The notes under the pieces were generated by a model. It saw only the letters and a program-made list of their open reading frames with translations, was not told the DNA's origin and made no database searches. This document shows, piece after piece, positions 17,096-26,504 of a DNA stretch of 64,000 bases. Numbering within the stretch: position 1 is the first letter of the stretch; the number at the start of each line of letters is the position of its first letter. The DNA comes from DASQZT01 sp963728965 (GTDB lineage: Bacteria > Acidobacteriota > Terriglobia > Bryobacterales > Bryobacteraceae), in NCBI GenBank assembly GCA_963728965.1, contig CAVSMH010000006.1, forward strand, positions 558,001-622,000. The letters are read 5' to 3'. Made by a program: the position numbers and the translations under genes.

Positions 17096-17419
17096 CTATT
17101 CCTGCAGCGCCGCCGTCGGCGATACGGCCGCACGCGCCGCCGGCCGCAGGGCCGACACCAGCACCAGGCCCGCGACGGTGGGTGCGGCAAAACGGTGCGC
17201 CACCAAAAACGCCGATCATGGTCAACAGCGCTACCAGGGCCGCGAACGCGCTCAGCAGGTATAAGGAGAACCGCCGCCGCTCCAGCGATGCTCCACGATG
17301 GCTTCAAGCGGTGAAGCCAGTGTCACCGGTGCGTCGGCCGCCACACCCCGAATCGCCTCTCGCACCGCCGGAACGATTGCCGCAAGCGATAACAACCACA
17401 CCACGACCAAGGTCACCGA
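17096..17419 (-). pseudogene. decayed C-terminal fragment of a second ADOP/FtsX permease
   Basis: Three pieces of permease-like protein follow one another in different frames. The first has VPAVREAIRGVAADAPVT and ends in a stop; the second has RRFSLYLLSAFAALVALLTM, matching the conserved segment before the last membrane helices of ADOP permeases; the third has GLVLVSALRPAARAAVSPTA and a final LQE-stop, typical of the family's C-terminus. The shift between pieces one and two equals loss of one base, and a larger deletion separates pieces two and three. It abuts the stop codon of the intact ADOP gene, so it is probably the relic of a tandem copy. Confidence 0.7.
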
Positions 17420-20119
17420 TCACTCGCTACGCAAAGTATCCAGCGGGTTCAGCCGTACTGCCCGACGCGCCGGCACAGCGCTCGCCCCCAGGCATACGGC
17501 AAACAGGATCGCTGCCGCCGCGGCAATCGTCACCCCATCCATCGGCCGCACACCGAACAGCTGGCTCTCCACCAGGCGGCCCATGGCCCACGAAACCGGC
17601 AGCGCAATCGCCATTCCTGCCGCTGCCAGCAGCGCCGCTTCTCGCAGAATCAAGCCGCCCGCTGCCCACCGCGACGCGCCCAGCGCCATCCGGATCCCGA
17701 TCTCCCGGCCGCGGCTCGCCGCTGAAAACGCCAGCACTCCGTATAGCCCGATCATGGCCAGCAGCGTGGCCACCCCGGCAAACGCACCCGCCAGCACCGC
17801 CAGCAGCCGTTCCACAATCAACATCCGGTCGAGCTGGTCGTCCATCGTCCGCAGCGCCATCACCGTCAGCCTCGGATCGATGCGCGCCACCGCCTCCCGG
17901 ATCGACCGCTCTGCCGCCTCCGCGGAGCTCCGCGCCCGCACGTAGAACGTCCCTTCCTCCACCGTCCGCTCCCAGAGCGGGAAGTACACCTGCGGAGCCG
18001 GCGCGCGCAGTTCGGCATTGTGGAAATTCTTCACCACACCCACGATCTCCTTATCCGCGACCACGCCCGGGCCGCTGCCGATCCCAATACGCGCGCCCAG
18101 CGGATTGCCCTCCGGCAGGTACTCTTTCACGAACTCCTCGTTAACGATCGCCGACCGGATGACCCACTTCGTCCCGAACACCGAATCGTGCTCGTCGAAG
18201 GCGCGCCCCCGCGTCACCGCCGCCCCCAAAGTACGGAAGAAGTCCGGCGTCACGGCGTTCATATCGAGGCTCTCCCGGGTGGCAAATCGGCGGCCCGACT
18301 GGATCGTCACCGGGTTGTTCCATCCTCCCCCGCGCAGCATTTCCCAGCGGCCCAGGCCGGCCCGCTCTATTTCGGGAAGCGTCTGCACCGTCGCCAGCAT
18401 CGTGCGGAACAGCGGTTTCGTTTGCGCAAACGGGTACCCGTCGCTCAGCGGCGCCAGACGGAACATCAGCAGGTTAGCCGTGGGAAAGCCGGCGCCCTCG
18501 GCACGCAACGCCCCCAGCGTCCTGGTGAACAGCCCCGCCCCGATCAGCAGGATCAGCGCCAGTGCAAACTGCCCAACCACCAGCGCCTTTCGCAGCGCCA
18601 ATCCTCCCGCCACCGCCGCGGACTGCTGCTTCAACGCGTCCACCGGCGGTACCGAGGCCGCGTACAACGCCGGCGCAATCCCCGAAATCAGCGTGGTCGC
18701 CGCCGTCACCGCCAGCGCGAACCACAGCACCCGATGGCCCAGGCTGGGACTGAGCGCGATTCCCGCCGCCCCGAATTGCGGCAGATACGATACGATCGCA
18801 CGGATTACCGGCGCCGCCAGCAATGCGCCCGCCGAGCACCCCACGGCTGCCAGCACCGCGCTCTCCACGAAACGCTCCGCCACAATCCTCCCCCGCGACG
18901 CCCCCAGTGCCGTGCGCAGCGCCGTCATTCGCCGGCGCGCCAGCGCGCCCGCCAGCGACAGGTTCGCCACGTTCAGGCACGCCAGCAGCAGAATCAGAAC
19001 CGTCGCCGCCAGCAGGATCCACATCGGCTCCGCGATCATGCGCCGCATCACCGACTGCCCCCGGCCTCCGGGAAGCAGGTCCAGCCGTGAGGCCATGTAG
19101 TCCCGCATCTGGACGGCACTCGCCTGGGGCCAACCCTCCCGCCTGGTATCCGCCGCCAGGTATGCTTTGAACCATGGCTCGATCCGCGCCTGCGCCTGCT
19201 CCCTGCCGATGCCCGGCTTCAACCGCCCGTACACGTGCAGGAAGCGTGTCCGACGCTCATCCAGGCCGTTCCAGTCCGGCGTCACCTGGGCCTTCATCAT
19301 CAGCGGTACCCAGATCGCCGGCGACTGGCTCCAGTCCATTCCGTGGAAGCCCTGCTCCGCCACTCCCACTACCGTCATAGCGAAGCCGTTCATCCGCGCC
19401 GGCTTTCCGATAATGTCCGGATCGCCGCCGAGGTGATTCTGCCAGTACTCGTGGGAGAGCACGACCACCGGGTGCGCACCCTGATTGCGATCGTCCCGGC
19501 CGCTCAACAGGCGTCCCAGCGCCGGGCGTACGCCCAAGGTTGGGAAGTACGAGCCGGTCACCGCCTCCGTGCTCACCGGCTCCGAGCGGTCGCCGATTGC
19601 CAGGTGAACATCGGTGGAAAAGCTGGCGAACAGGTCCGTGAATACCTCGTTCTCCGCCCGCAGTTCCCGGTACAGCGGGTATGGTATCAGGCTGCCCCAT
19701 CCCACGCTGCCCATCCCCGCACCCATGAACTCGCCTTTCCAGTCGAGCTGCACCAGCCGCTCCGGCTTTTCCACCGGCAGCGTGCGCAACAGCGCCTGGT
19801 CGGCCAACGAGAAAATCGACGTGTTGAACCCGACCCCCAGGGCCAGCGACAGCACCACCGTGGCCGCCGCCACCGGAGCCCGGCGCATCCGCCGCATGGC
19901 GTAGCCGACGTCCTTGCCCAGCCGCTCCGCCCACATCCAACGGCCCGCTTCATAGAACCGCTCGCGGCACGCGGTCATGTTCCCGAAGGTCCTCTGCGCC
20001 GCCGCCGTCGCCTCTTCGCGGCTCATGCCGTCGGCCGTCAGGCGCTCCGCTTCCAACCGTATGTGCTCTTCAATCTCCCGGCCGAAATCCTCGTCCCGGC
20101 GACGCGATCTCCTGAACAT
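17420..20119 (-). CDS. ADOP-family ABC transporter permease (MacB-like)
   Basis: 899 residues from the ATG at 20119, which has GGAGG at -7; the GTG at 20143 lacks one. Order of parts: a cytoplasmic N-terminal prefix domain (RRDEDFGREIEEHIRLEAERL, FGN), a first TM helix, a large MacB-type periplasmic domain, an FtsX-type 3-TM block (about residues 380-530), a second periplasmic domain, and a final FtsX block ending PLDTLRSE. This is the acidobacterial duplicated orphan permease layout. No ATPase gene is adjacent, which is usual for ADOPs. The exported substrate is unknown. A strong promoter lies upstream. Confidence 0.9.
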   Translation of the reverse strand: MFRRSRRRDEDFGREIEEHIRLEAERLTADGMSREEATAAAQRTFGNMTACRERFYEAGRWMWAERLGKDVGYAMRRMRRAPVAAATVVLSLALGVGFNTSIFSLADQALLRTLPVEKPERLVQLDWKGEFMGAGMGSVGWGSLIPYPLYRELRAENEVFTDLFASFSTDVHLAIGDRSEPVSTEAVTGSYFPTLGVRPALGRLLSGRDDRNQGAHPVVVLSHEYWQNHLGGDPDIIGKPARMNGFAMTVVGVAEQGFHGMDWSQSPAIWVPLMMKAQVTPDWNGLDERRTRFLHVYGRLKPGIGREQAQARIEPWFKAYLAADTRREGWPQASAVQMRDYMASRLDLLPGGRGQSVMRRMIAEPMWILLAATVLILLLACLNVANLSLAGALARRRMTALRTALGASRGRIVAERFVESAVLAAVGCSAGALLAAPVIRAIVSYLPQFGAAGIALSPSLGHRVLWFALAVTAATTLISGIAPALYAASVPPVDALKQQSAAVAGGLALRKALVVGQFALALILLIGAGLFTRTLGALRAEGAGFPTANLLMFRLAPLSDGYPFAQTKPLFRTMLATVQTLPEIERAGLGRWEMLRGGGWNNPVTIQSGRRFATRESLDMNAVTPDFFRTLGAAVTRGRAFDEHDSVFGTKWVIRSAIVNEEFVKEYLPEGNPLGARIGIGSGPGVVADKEIVGVVKNFHNAELRAPAPQVYFPLWERTVEEGTFYVRARSSAEAAERSIREAVARIDPRLTVMALRTMDDQLDRMLIVERLLAVLAGAFAGVATLLAMIGLYGVLAFSAASRGREIGIRMALGASRWAAGGLILREAALLAAAGMAIALPVSWAMGRLVESQLFGVRPMDGVTIAAAAAILFAVCLGASAVPARRAVRLNPLDTLRSE

Positions 20120-20163
20120 GGTTGGCGCCTCCACGCCGTACACTCCTGTCGACGTTCGACCCG

Positions 20164-20193
20164 AGTATACGTCTCGTTCGGGTAACGTGTCAA
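20164..20193 (-). promoter_or_regulatory. sigma-70-like promoter of the ADOP permease gene
   Basis: On the minus strand a consensus TTGACA (20193-20188) is followed after 18 bp by TATACT (20169-20164). It lies 45 bp before the ATG. A short CGGGT/ACCCG inverted repeat overlaps the -35 region and could be an operator. Confidence 0.65.
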
Positions 20194-20230
20194 CCCGTAC
20201 AGGCTTTCATTTCTGCCGCCGCCACATCGC

Positions 20231-20503
20231 TCAACTGTCGAGTTCGCCCGAAATCATTTCGTCCACGTAACACCACACCCAGGCCTCGCCGGGTTCGATC
20301 GAGCGCACCAGCGGGTGTTTCGTTGCGTGGAAGTGCCGTGTGGCGTGCCGGTTCGGGGACGAATCGCAGCATCCCACGTGCCCGCACGTCAGGCAGAGCC
20401 GTAGGTGCACCCAGGTATCGCCTGTTTTGAGGCACTCCTCGCAACCCTTCTTGTTGGTATGCCTGATCCGGATCTGGTTGAGATGCGTGCAGGTTTCCGA
20501 CAC
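20231..20503 (-). CDS. UBP-type zinc finger protein
   Basis: 90 residues from the GTG at 20503, which has GGGAGGG 7 nt upstream. Almost the whole protein is one ZnF-UBP domain: spaced Cys/His pairs in CTHLNQI, GCEECLKTGDTW, LCLTCGHVGCCDSS, NRHATRHFHATKHP, then WCYVDE. In eukaryotes this fold binds the ubiquitin C-terminus; bacterial copies are small, stand-alone and of unknown function. It is divergently transcribed from a LigD-type polymerase-domain gene, about 136 bp apart. Confidence 0.85.
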   Translation of the reverse strand: MSETCTHLNQIRIRHTNKKGCEECLKTGDTWVHLRLCLTCGHVGCCDSSPNRHATRHFHATKHPLVRSIEPGEAWVWCYVDEMISGELDS

Positions 20504-20639
20504 TTTTCGACCCTCCCGTCTTCGTTCAGTCTCGCATGTTCCGCCCGCGCCCCGGCACAAATGCGGCGGCCGGGATGCCCCATCTCAGGCCGGCCGGTTG
20601 TGTCCATGGGCCCCGTCAAAAACGTTGTAGCCTGTTCTG

Positions 20640-21944
20640 GTGGGCAAGGATGAACCGGCCGAGGTACTTTCCATCGAAGGTCGCGAGGTCCGCGTCACCC
20701 ATCCGGACAAGCTCTACTTTTCGCGCCAGATCCGGATCACCAAACTCGAGCTGGTCCGCTATTACCTCTCCGTCGCGCCCGGCGCGCTCGCCGGTATCCG
20801 CGACCGTCCGGTCGTTCTCAAACGCTTCGTCGATGGCGCCGAAGGCGAGGCGTTCTACCAGAAGCGCGCGCCTTCGGCGCGGCCCGCCTGGCTGCGGACG
20901 GTCAATCTTTCGTTCCCATCCGGCCGCACCGCCGAAGAGGTCGTGGTCGATGACGGCGCCGGACTCGCCTGGATCGTCAACCTGGGCTGCCTCGAACTCC
21001 ACCCGCACCCGGTACGATCCGCCGATCTCGACCATCCCGACGAGTTGCGCGTTGATCTCGATCCCGGTCCCGGCGTTCCCTGGGCCGACGTGTGCCGCGT
21101 CGCCCTCGAGGTCCAGGCCTTCCTTGGCGAGGTCGGCCTGCGCGGCTGGCCCAAGACCAGCGGCTCCCGCGGCATCCATATCAATGTGCGTATCCAGCAG
21201 CGCTGGACCTTCAATGAAGTGCGCCGCGCCGCGCTCGCCCTCTCCCGGGCCGTCGAGCGCCGCGCGCCCGCCCTGGCGAGTTCCAAATGGTGGAAAGAGG
21301 AGCGTCACGGCGTGTTCCTCGACTACAATCAGAACGCTAAGGATCGCACTACTTGCTCTGCCTATTCGGTCCGCCCGCTCCCCGATGCGCGCGTCTCCAC
21401 CCCACTCCATTGGCAGGAGGTCCCGGACTGCGATCCGGCCGCCTTCACCCTGTTCACCGTTCCTGCCCGGTTCGCGGAACTCGGCGACCCCCACGCCGAC
21501 ATGGATGCCTTCCCCGGCTCGCTCGAAAACCTCATCGAGCTCGCCTCCCGCGATGAAGCCGCCGGACTCGGCGATGCGCCATGGCCGCCGCATTTCCGCA
21601 AAATGGAAGGTGAAGCCGCGCGCGTAGCCTCCTCGCGGGCTGCCTCCACCGCGAAACCGCCGCGAGTGAAAATGCCGCTGGTGGTGGTTGCCAACTCCCC
21701 CGACAAAAACGCCGCACTGGCCGGCCTGGAGAGGTGGAAGGCCAAGCATTCCGAATTGATCCCGTACCTGGCCGCAGACGATGTCCTGGTCGATTCCATG
21801 CGCGGCCGCTCATCCACCTGGACTCGCATCCGCGTGAACTTGCGGCACGTGCCCGCGGCGCAGCGTCCGTCGCAAGAAACGCCCGACCCGGATGACGATC
21901 CTACCCGCGAATGGCGCGCCGCGCGGGCCCGCCGGAAATCGTAG
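20640..21944 (+). CDS. stand-alone LigD-type polymerase domain (archaeo-eukaryotic primase superfamily)
   Basis: 434 residues from a GTG. The LigD polymerase domain spans about residues 10-300: THPDKLYFS near the start, catalytic DLD in LRVDLDPGPG (Asp139 and Asp141), TSGSRGIHI with the nucleotide-contacting His, and a third acidic site in HGVFLDYNQNAKDRT. In non-homologous end joining this domain fills gaps with ribo- or deoxynucleotides. There is no ligase or nuclease domain here, but a separate ATP-dependent ligase gene lies 5 kb away. The C-terminal 130 residues (about 300-434) are less conserved. No Ku gene is visible in the window. Confidence 0.85.
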   Translation: MGKDEPAEVLSIEGREVRVTHPDKLYFSRQIRITKLELVRYYLSVAPGALAGIRDRPVVLKRFVDGAEGEAFYQKRAPSARPAWLRTVNLSFPSGRTAEEVVVDDGAGLAWIVNLGCLELHPHPVRSADLDHPDELRVDLDPGPGVPWADVCRVALEVQAFLGEVGLRGWPKTSGSRGIHINVRIQQRWTFNEVRRAALALSRAVERRAPALASSKWWKEERHGVFLDYNQNAKDRTTCSAYSVRPLPDARVSTPLHWQEVPDCDPAAFTLFTVPARFAELGDPHADMDAFPGSLENLIELASRDEAAGLGDAPWPPHFRKMEGEAARVASSRAASTAKPPRVKMPLVVVANSPDKNAALAGLERWKAKHSELIPYLAADDVLVDSMRGRSSTWTRIRVNLRHVPAAQRPSQETPDPDDDPTREWRAARARRKS

Positions 21945-21983
21945 CACAGCCCTCAGCCGACTACATGGCGGTGAACTGAGGCT

Positions 21984-22289
21984 ATGGCGAAGACGGAACT
22001 CGTGCCCGGGACGTTGATTCTCCTCGTCCTCCGCGTCCTCAAGTCCGGTCCGCTGCACGGTTATGCCATCGCGCAGCGTACCAGCCAGCTTTCGAGCGAG
22101 GTTCTGCGCGTCGAGGAAGGATCGCTGTATCCCGCGCTTCAGAAGATGTTGATGAAGGGCGGGGTACGCGCCGAGTGGGAGTTGTCGGAGACCAAGCGGC
22201 GGGCCCGCTCCTACCGGCTCACCGCTGCCGGCCGCGGTCGATGCAGGCCGGCTTGCCGGAGTGGAGTCAGGAAGAGCTGGGGCTCTTGA
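21984..22289 (+). CDS. short PadR-family transcriptional regulator, C-terminus possibly altered
   Basis: 101 residues. The winged helix is well preserved: LVPGTLILLVLRVL, GPLHGYAIAQR, EEGSLYPALQKM, and YRLTAAGR on the wing. This subfamily usually sits beside ADOP permeases and continues for 15-25 more residues of an acidic helix; here the tail after AAGR is basic and Cys-containing (GRCRPACRSG), unlike the family, which suggests a frameshift near 22240. The intact ADOP gene is 2 kb away, so the original target may be that gene or a lost one. Confidence 0.7.
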   Translation: MAKTELVPGTLILLVLRVLKSGPLHGYAIAQRTSQLSSEVLRVEEGSLYPALQKMLMKGGVRAEWELSETKRRARSYRLTAAGRGRCRPACRSGVRKSWGS

Positions 22290-22449
22290 CGCTATGGCTG
22301 GGCGTTCGTTGGGGCCGGCGAGCCGGGACTGTCTTGTTTTTCAACACCCTTTCGTTGCGGTACGACGATTGCTGGAATCCTCCATTCAATCTCAATCGGG
22401 CCTGGAAGTGCGAAATATGGCGCACGTACCGGGTAAGGAGGGTGTTCAC

Positions 22450-24660
22450 ATGTCAACCGCTGCTATCGAGAACCAAGCCGAATCGTTGCGTGCGTTACCG
22501 GGGGACGACGTCCGGCAGATTCTGTGGCGCTTCGCGGAACGGTACGACCTGCAGATGCTGGTGCAGTCGGTGCGGGCGGTCGCGCGGGGCCCGGTGGCGC
22601 GGCTGGTGGCGCAGGGCGCGCGCAACACCCACGAATGGACGCCGGAGAAGCAGGCGCTGCTTCAGGCGTTCGATGAATCGGGCATTACGGCGGTATTCAT
22701 GGAGCCGGCGCAGGGGGGCTTCCTGGAAGGCCCGAAGAACCTGGCCCTGGCGCTGGTGGCGTTTGAACTGGCGTGGGTAGACGCGGGCGCGGCCACGGGG
22801 AGCCTGGCGGGCTGCCTGGCGCTTTCGCCGATTCACGAGCGCGGCACCGAGGCGCAGCGCGAGTACTACATGAGCCGGTGCGCGCCGTCGCAGCCGGGGG
22901 AGGACCGAAAGCCGTGGCGGGGCGCATTCTGCCTGACCGAACCGATTCCGTACGTGGGGGTGGAGACGGGCCTGTTGGGCGGCAAGGTGCGCGTGGCGGA
23001 ATGGGTGGGGGGCGAGGAGCCGGTGCTCCAGGTGGAGAAGCGCGGGCGTTTTATCACCAATATGGGATTCGCCAACTTCGTAACGGCGGCGGTGGAGTCC
23101 GACGATCCGCGCATCAAAGGCACCTGCATGGTGATTCTGGAGGAGACGGACCCGGGGACGTTCGACCGCGGTACGCCCACGCGCAAGCTGGTGCACCAGC
23201 TTTCCTCGACGCGCGACCCGATCTTCAACCTGAAAGTACCGGCGAGCCGGATCATCGGCGGGTACAGCGTGAAGGACGGCGTGATTGTGCCGCGTTACAG
23301 CCACGGCGAGATCATCGAGGCGGTATTCCGGCGTACGCGGGTGACGGTAGCGATCATGACGTCGGCGAAGCTGCTGAGCGCAATCGAACCGGTGGTGCGG
23401 TACGGACGCGGACGGTTCCGCGGGGGGTCGATTGCGAGCCCGGGATCGCCGCGCTACGAGCTGGGGCTGCAACTGAAGCAGGACGTGGTGCACCGATTGG
23501 TGGAGGTGTGGGCGACGGGGGAGGCCAGCGCGTCGCTGGGATTCGAGGCGGCGCGGGTGTTCGACCGGCTGGACCCGATGGAACGGCAGAGGAACGAGAT
23601 TCTGGCGGCGCGGGGCATAAAAGGGGGCACGGCCATGCTGAAGGCGATGCGGGCGGTGCAGAAGGACGCGGTGGCGTATCTGGCGGGCACGCGGCCGGAA
23701 CTGGCCGACGACACCCTGGTGCAGAGTGCGCTGCTGGACGCGGTGGCCAACGTGTTGTGCCCGGCGTGCAAGCTGTGGAATACGGGCCATGGGGCGCGGA
23801 TGATGCGGGAGGCGGTGAGTCTGATGGGCGGGTACGGTATTACCGAAGACTGCCCCGGCTACCTGGGACACAAGTGGATGGACGCGCAGTTGGAGGCGAC
23901 GTACGAAGGTCCGGAAGCGGTGCAGCGGCGGCAACTCAGCGTGACCATGACGGACGATGTATTTCTGGCGCAGTACCGGCAGTGGATCCGGGAGATGCGG
24001 CTGATTGCGAACGACCATCCGGGTACGGGCGCGTGCGCGCTGGCGACGGCGATGCAATTGTGGTTGTGGACGCTGCAGCATCTACTGAAGACGACGGATG
24101 CGGACGGTGCGAAGCTGTACCACAGCGCGCGGCAGGGAGTGACATTCCCCCTGGCGGATGCGTTGTGCTGGCTGCTGGCGGCACGATGCCAGATTCTGGA
24201 CGTGCTGGAGCTGGCAAAGAAGGGACCGGAGCATGCTACGGTGGCGGAGGGACTGGCGGGGCTGCTGGCGTTTCTGACGGACTTGTGCCACGTGCAATCG
24301 GCGCGGGCGGCGGGGGAAATCGGGCGGGTTTGCGCGGAGCTGGTTTACGGATATAACCGGCATCCGTCATGGGACACGGAAGGCTGCGGGACGTGCTACC
24401 AGGCGGACGATCTGGAGGCTCTGGAAACGCTGATTCCGGGGATAGCGAGCCTGGCGCGGGGCTACGCGGACGTGGTGGAGGCCGACGGGTCGCACCCGCC
24501 GAAGGCGGGGCCGTGCGTGCGAGCCGCGGGGCTGGACCAGTTCGCCCGCCTGCGGGTGCGGATGGACGGCTGCCTGACGGGTTCGCAACTCGCCAAGGAC
24601 CGCGCCGCCGCGGCGCTGACCAAGGTGATGATTCCCGAGGCACTGGACTACCCGGCATGA
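22450..24660 (+). CDS. acyl-CoA dehydrogenase family protein
   Basis: 736 residues from the ATG at 22450, with AAGGAGG 9 nt upstream; the frame is open further 5' but only this start has a ribosome site. The FAD-binding acyl-CoA dehydrogenase core is visible: FCLTEP in the middle domain, the TNMGFANFV region, and VSLMGGYGITEDCPGYLG followed by YEGPEAVQRRQ, which contains the catalytic-Glu region. A C-terminal extension of about 180 helical residues makes it longer than the 380-600 usual. It should oxidise an acyl-CoA at the alpha-beta bond and pass electrons to ETF. Its stop overlaps the next start (ATGA). Confidence 0.85.
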   Translation: MSTAAIENQAESLRALPGDDVRQILWRFAERYDLQMLVQSVRAVARGPVARLVAQGARNTHEWTPEKQALLQAFDESGITAVFMEPAQGGFLEGPKNLALALVAFELAWVDAGAATGSLAGCLALSPIHERGTEAQREYYMSRCAPSQPGEDRKPWRGAFCLTEPIPYVGVETGLLGGKVRVAEWVGGEEPVLQVEKRGRFITNMGFANFVTAAVESDDPRIKGTCMVILEETDPGTFDRGTPTRKLVHQLSSTRDPIFNLKVPASRIIGGYSVKDGVIVPRYSHGEIIEAVFRRTRVTVAIMTSAKLLSAIEPVVRYGRGRFRGGSIASPGSPRYELGLQLKQDVVHRLVEVWATGEASASLGFEAARVFDRLDPMERQRNEILAARGIKGGTAMLKAMRAVQKDAVAYLAGTRPELADDTLVQSALLDAVANVLCPACKLWNTGHGARMMREAVSLMGGYGITEDCPGYLGHKWMDAQLEATYEGPEAVQRRQLSVTMTDDVFLAQYRQWIREMRLIANDHPGTGACALATAMQLWLWTLQHLLKTTDADGAKLYHSARQGVTFPLADALCWLLAARCQILDVLELAKKGPEHATVAEGLAGLLAFLTDLCHVQSARAAGEIGRVCAELVYGYNRHPSWDTEGCGTCYQADDLEALETLIPGIASLARGYADVVEADGSHPPKAGPCVRAAGLDQFARLRVRMDGCLTGSQLAKDRAAAALTKVMIPEALDYPA

Positions 24661-26504
24661 GCGGATCGCAACAAGAGCCCGAGCGCCCGTCACTGGACCT
24701 GGACATCGTGTGCGTGGGTTTCGGTCCGGCCACGGCGGGGTTTCTGACGACGCTATCGCGGCAACTGGTGAACGCGGACGGGACGGCGGCGATCGAGAGC
24801 CCGTCGGCGCCGGGGCTGCCGCTGCAGGTGGCTTGTTACGAACGGGCGGACGACCTGGCGTTTGGGGTATCGGGGGTGGTGACGCGGGCGCGCGGCATAC
24901 GGGCGACGCTGCCGGACCTGGAGGCACGGCAGATTCCGATGGCGGCGCGGGTGACCGAGGAGAAGCTGGTGTACCTGCTGGACCCGATTGGGGCGAGCCG
25001 GCGATCGCCGCTGTTGAAGCTGGGGGAGCGGGTGCTGCGCCTGTTCAGACTGGATCGGCACTATGGATTCGAGCTGCCCTACGTGCCGCCGTTCCTGCAC
25101 AAGCAGGGCGGGCTGACGATGTCGTTGGGCCAGTTTTTACAGCACGTGGGCGGGGAACTGGGCATGACGGGCACGGTGCAGCTTTGGCCGGGCACGCCGG
25201 TGGAGGCGGCGCTGATCGACGATGCGGGGGAGGGTGTAGCGGGCATTCGCCTGTGCGACCAGGGGGTGGATCCGGACGGCAATCCGGCGGCGAACTATAT
25301 GCCCGGGATGGATATTCGCGCGGCCCTGACCGTGGTGGGAGACGGGCCAGTGGGGGCGGTGGGCCGGCAGTTGGACGAAGAGTTTGGACTGCCGGCCGGC
25401 CATCATCAGCGCGAGTGGGCGGTGGGCATGAAGATGGTGGTGGACCTGCCGGAGGACACGCCGCTGTTGCCGGGAACGGTGTTCCACACGTTCGGGTATC
25501 CGGAGCCGGAGATTTTCGGATTTCTGTACGTACATCCGGAGCGGGTGGCCACGGTGGGGATTTTCGTGCCGTCGTGGTTCCGGAGCCCGATGCGCACGTC
25601 GTACCGGTATCTGCAACATTTCCTCCAGCACCCGTATTTGTGGCGGTACCTGAACGGGGGCAAGCTGCGGTCGTGGGGGGCGAAGTCGTTGCAGGAATCG
25701 GGGAAGCGGGGCGAGCCGATTCTGGCAGGCAACGGGTACGCGCGGATTGGAGAAGGCTCGGGGAGCACGAATGTGCTGACGGGTTCGGGGGTGGACGAAG
25801 GGTGGACGACGGGCGCGCAATTGGCGGACGCGGTGGTGGAGCTGCTGCGCGCGGGGAAGCCGTTTACCAAGCAGAACCTGGAAGCAAGCTATGTAGCGCG
25901 GCGGCGGGCGAGCTGGGTGGAGCGGGAAGGGCGGATTGCGGAGAAGGCACGGGACGGCTTTCACCGCGGCGTGATTGCGGGCCTGGTGGGGATGACGATT
26001 GCGGGGTATACGGAAGGCAAGCACTGGATTGACGGTGAGCCGGGGCTGATGCCGGGGCTGGAAGAATATTACCGGGGAAAGATCGCGCCCGCGGAAGTGG
26101 AACGGATTGTGGCGGAGTGCCGGGCGCGGGGGAGCCATTGCCACCAGGCGCTGATGGACCGGTGCGGGTGGCCGGCGATTCCGTACGACGGGCAACTGCT
26201 GGTGTCCCACCAGGACGCGCTGCTGATGGGGGGGAAGGTGCAGGCGCCGCCGGGGTATGCGGACCATGTGCGGTTCGTGTATCCGGATTTCTGTGAGCGG
26301 TGCTCGGCGAAGCTGTGCATTGAAATGTGCTCGGGGCAGGCGATTACGGCGGGGGCGAACGGAGTCCCGATGTTCGACCGGGAGAAGTGCGTGCACTGCG
26401 GGGCGTGTTTGTGGAACTGCGTGGCGCCGCTCGAAGACGATCCGCTGCGAAGTAACGTGTCGTTCCGGGCGGGGGCGGGCGGGCTGCACTCGAGCGAGAA
26501 TTAG
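24657..26504 (+). CDS. electron-transfer flavoprotein-ubiquinone oxidoreductase-like protein
   Basis: 615 residues. It starts with a FAD-binding Rossmann motif (DIVCVGFGPATAGFL, residues about 15-29), has the ETF-QO/FixC body (VGDGPVGAVGRQLDEEF, GYPEPEIFGFLYVHPERVA), and ends with a ferredoxin-like iron-sulphur domain: CVHCGACLWNC (Cys578, 581, 584, 588) after an earlier Cys-rich stretch. It would take electrons from reduced ETF and reduce the membrane quinone. Translationally coupled to the acyl-CoA dehydrogenase gene, giving a dehydrogenase-to-quinone unit, although no etfAB is in the window. Both genes favour G-ending codons more than their neighbours. Confidence 0.85.
   Translation: MSGSQQEPERPSLDLDIVCVGFGPATAGFLTTLSRQLVNADGTAAIESPSAPGLPLQVACYERADDLAFGVSGVVTRARGIRATLPDLEARQIPMAARVTEEKLVYLLDPIGASRRSPLLKLGERVLRLFRLDRHYGFELPYVPPFLHKQGGLTMSLGQFLQHVGGELGMTGTVQLWPGTPVEAALIDDAGEGVAGIRLCDQGVDPDGNPAANYMPGMDIRAALTVVGDGPVGAVGRQLDEEFGLPAGHHQREWAVGMKMVVDLPEDTPLLPGTVFHTFGYPEPEIFGFLYVHPERVATVGIFVPSWFRSPMRTSYRYLQHFLQHPYLWRYLNGGKLRSWGAKSLQESGKRGEPILAGNGYARIGEGSGSTNVLTGSGVDEGWTTGAQLADAVVELLRAGKPFTKQNLEASYVARRRASWVEREGRIAEKARDGFHRGVIAGLVGMTIAGYTEGKHWIDGEPGLMPGLEEYYRGKIAPAEVERIVAECRARGSHCHQALMDRCGWPAIPYDGQLLVSHQDALLMGGKVQAPPGYADHVRFVYPDFCERCSAKLCIEMCSGQAITAGANGVPMFDREKCVHCGACLWNCVAPLEDDPLRSNVSFRAGAGGLHSSEN

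Noticed and set aside
22495..24081. Minus-strand open frame within the acyl-CoA dehydrogenase gene
   Set aside because: Arg/His-rich shadow with no ribosome site or domain.
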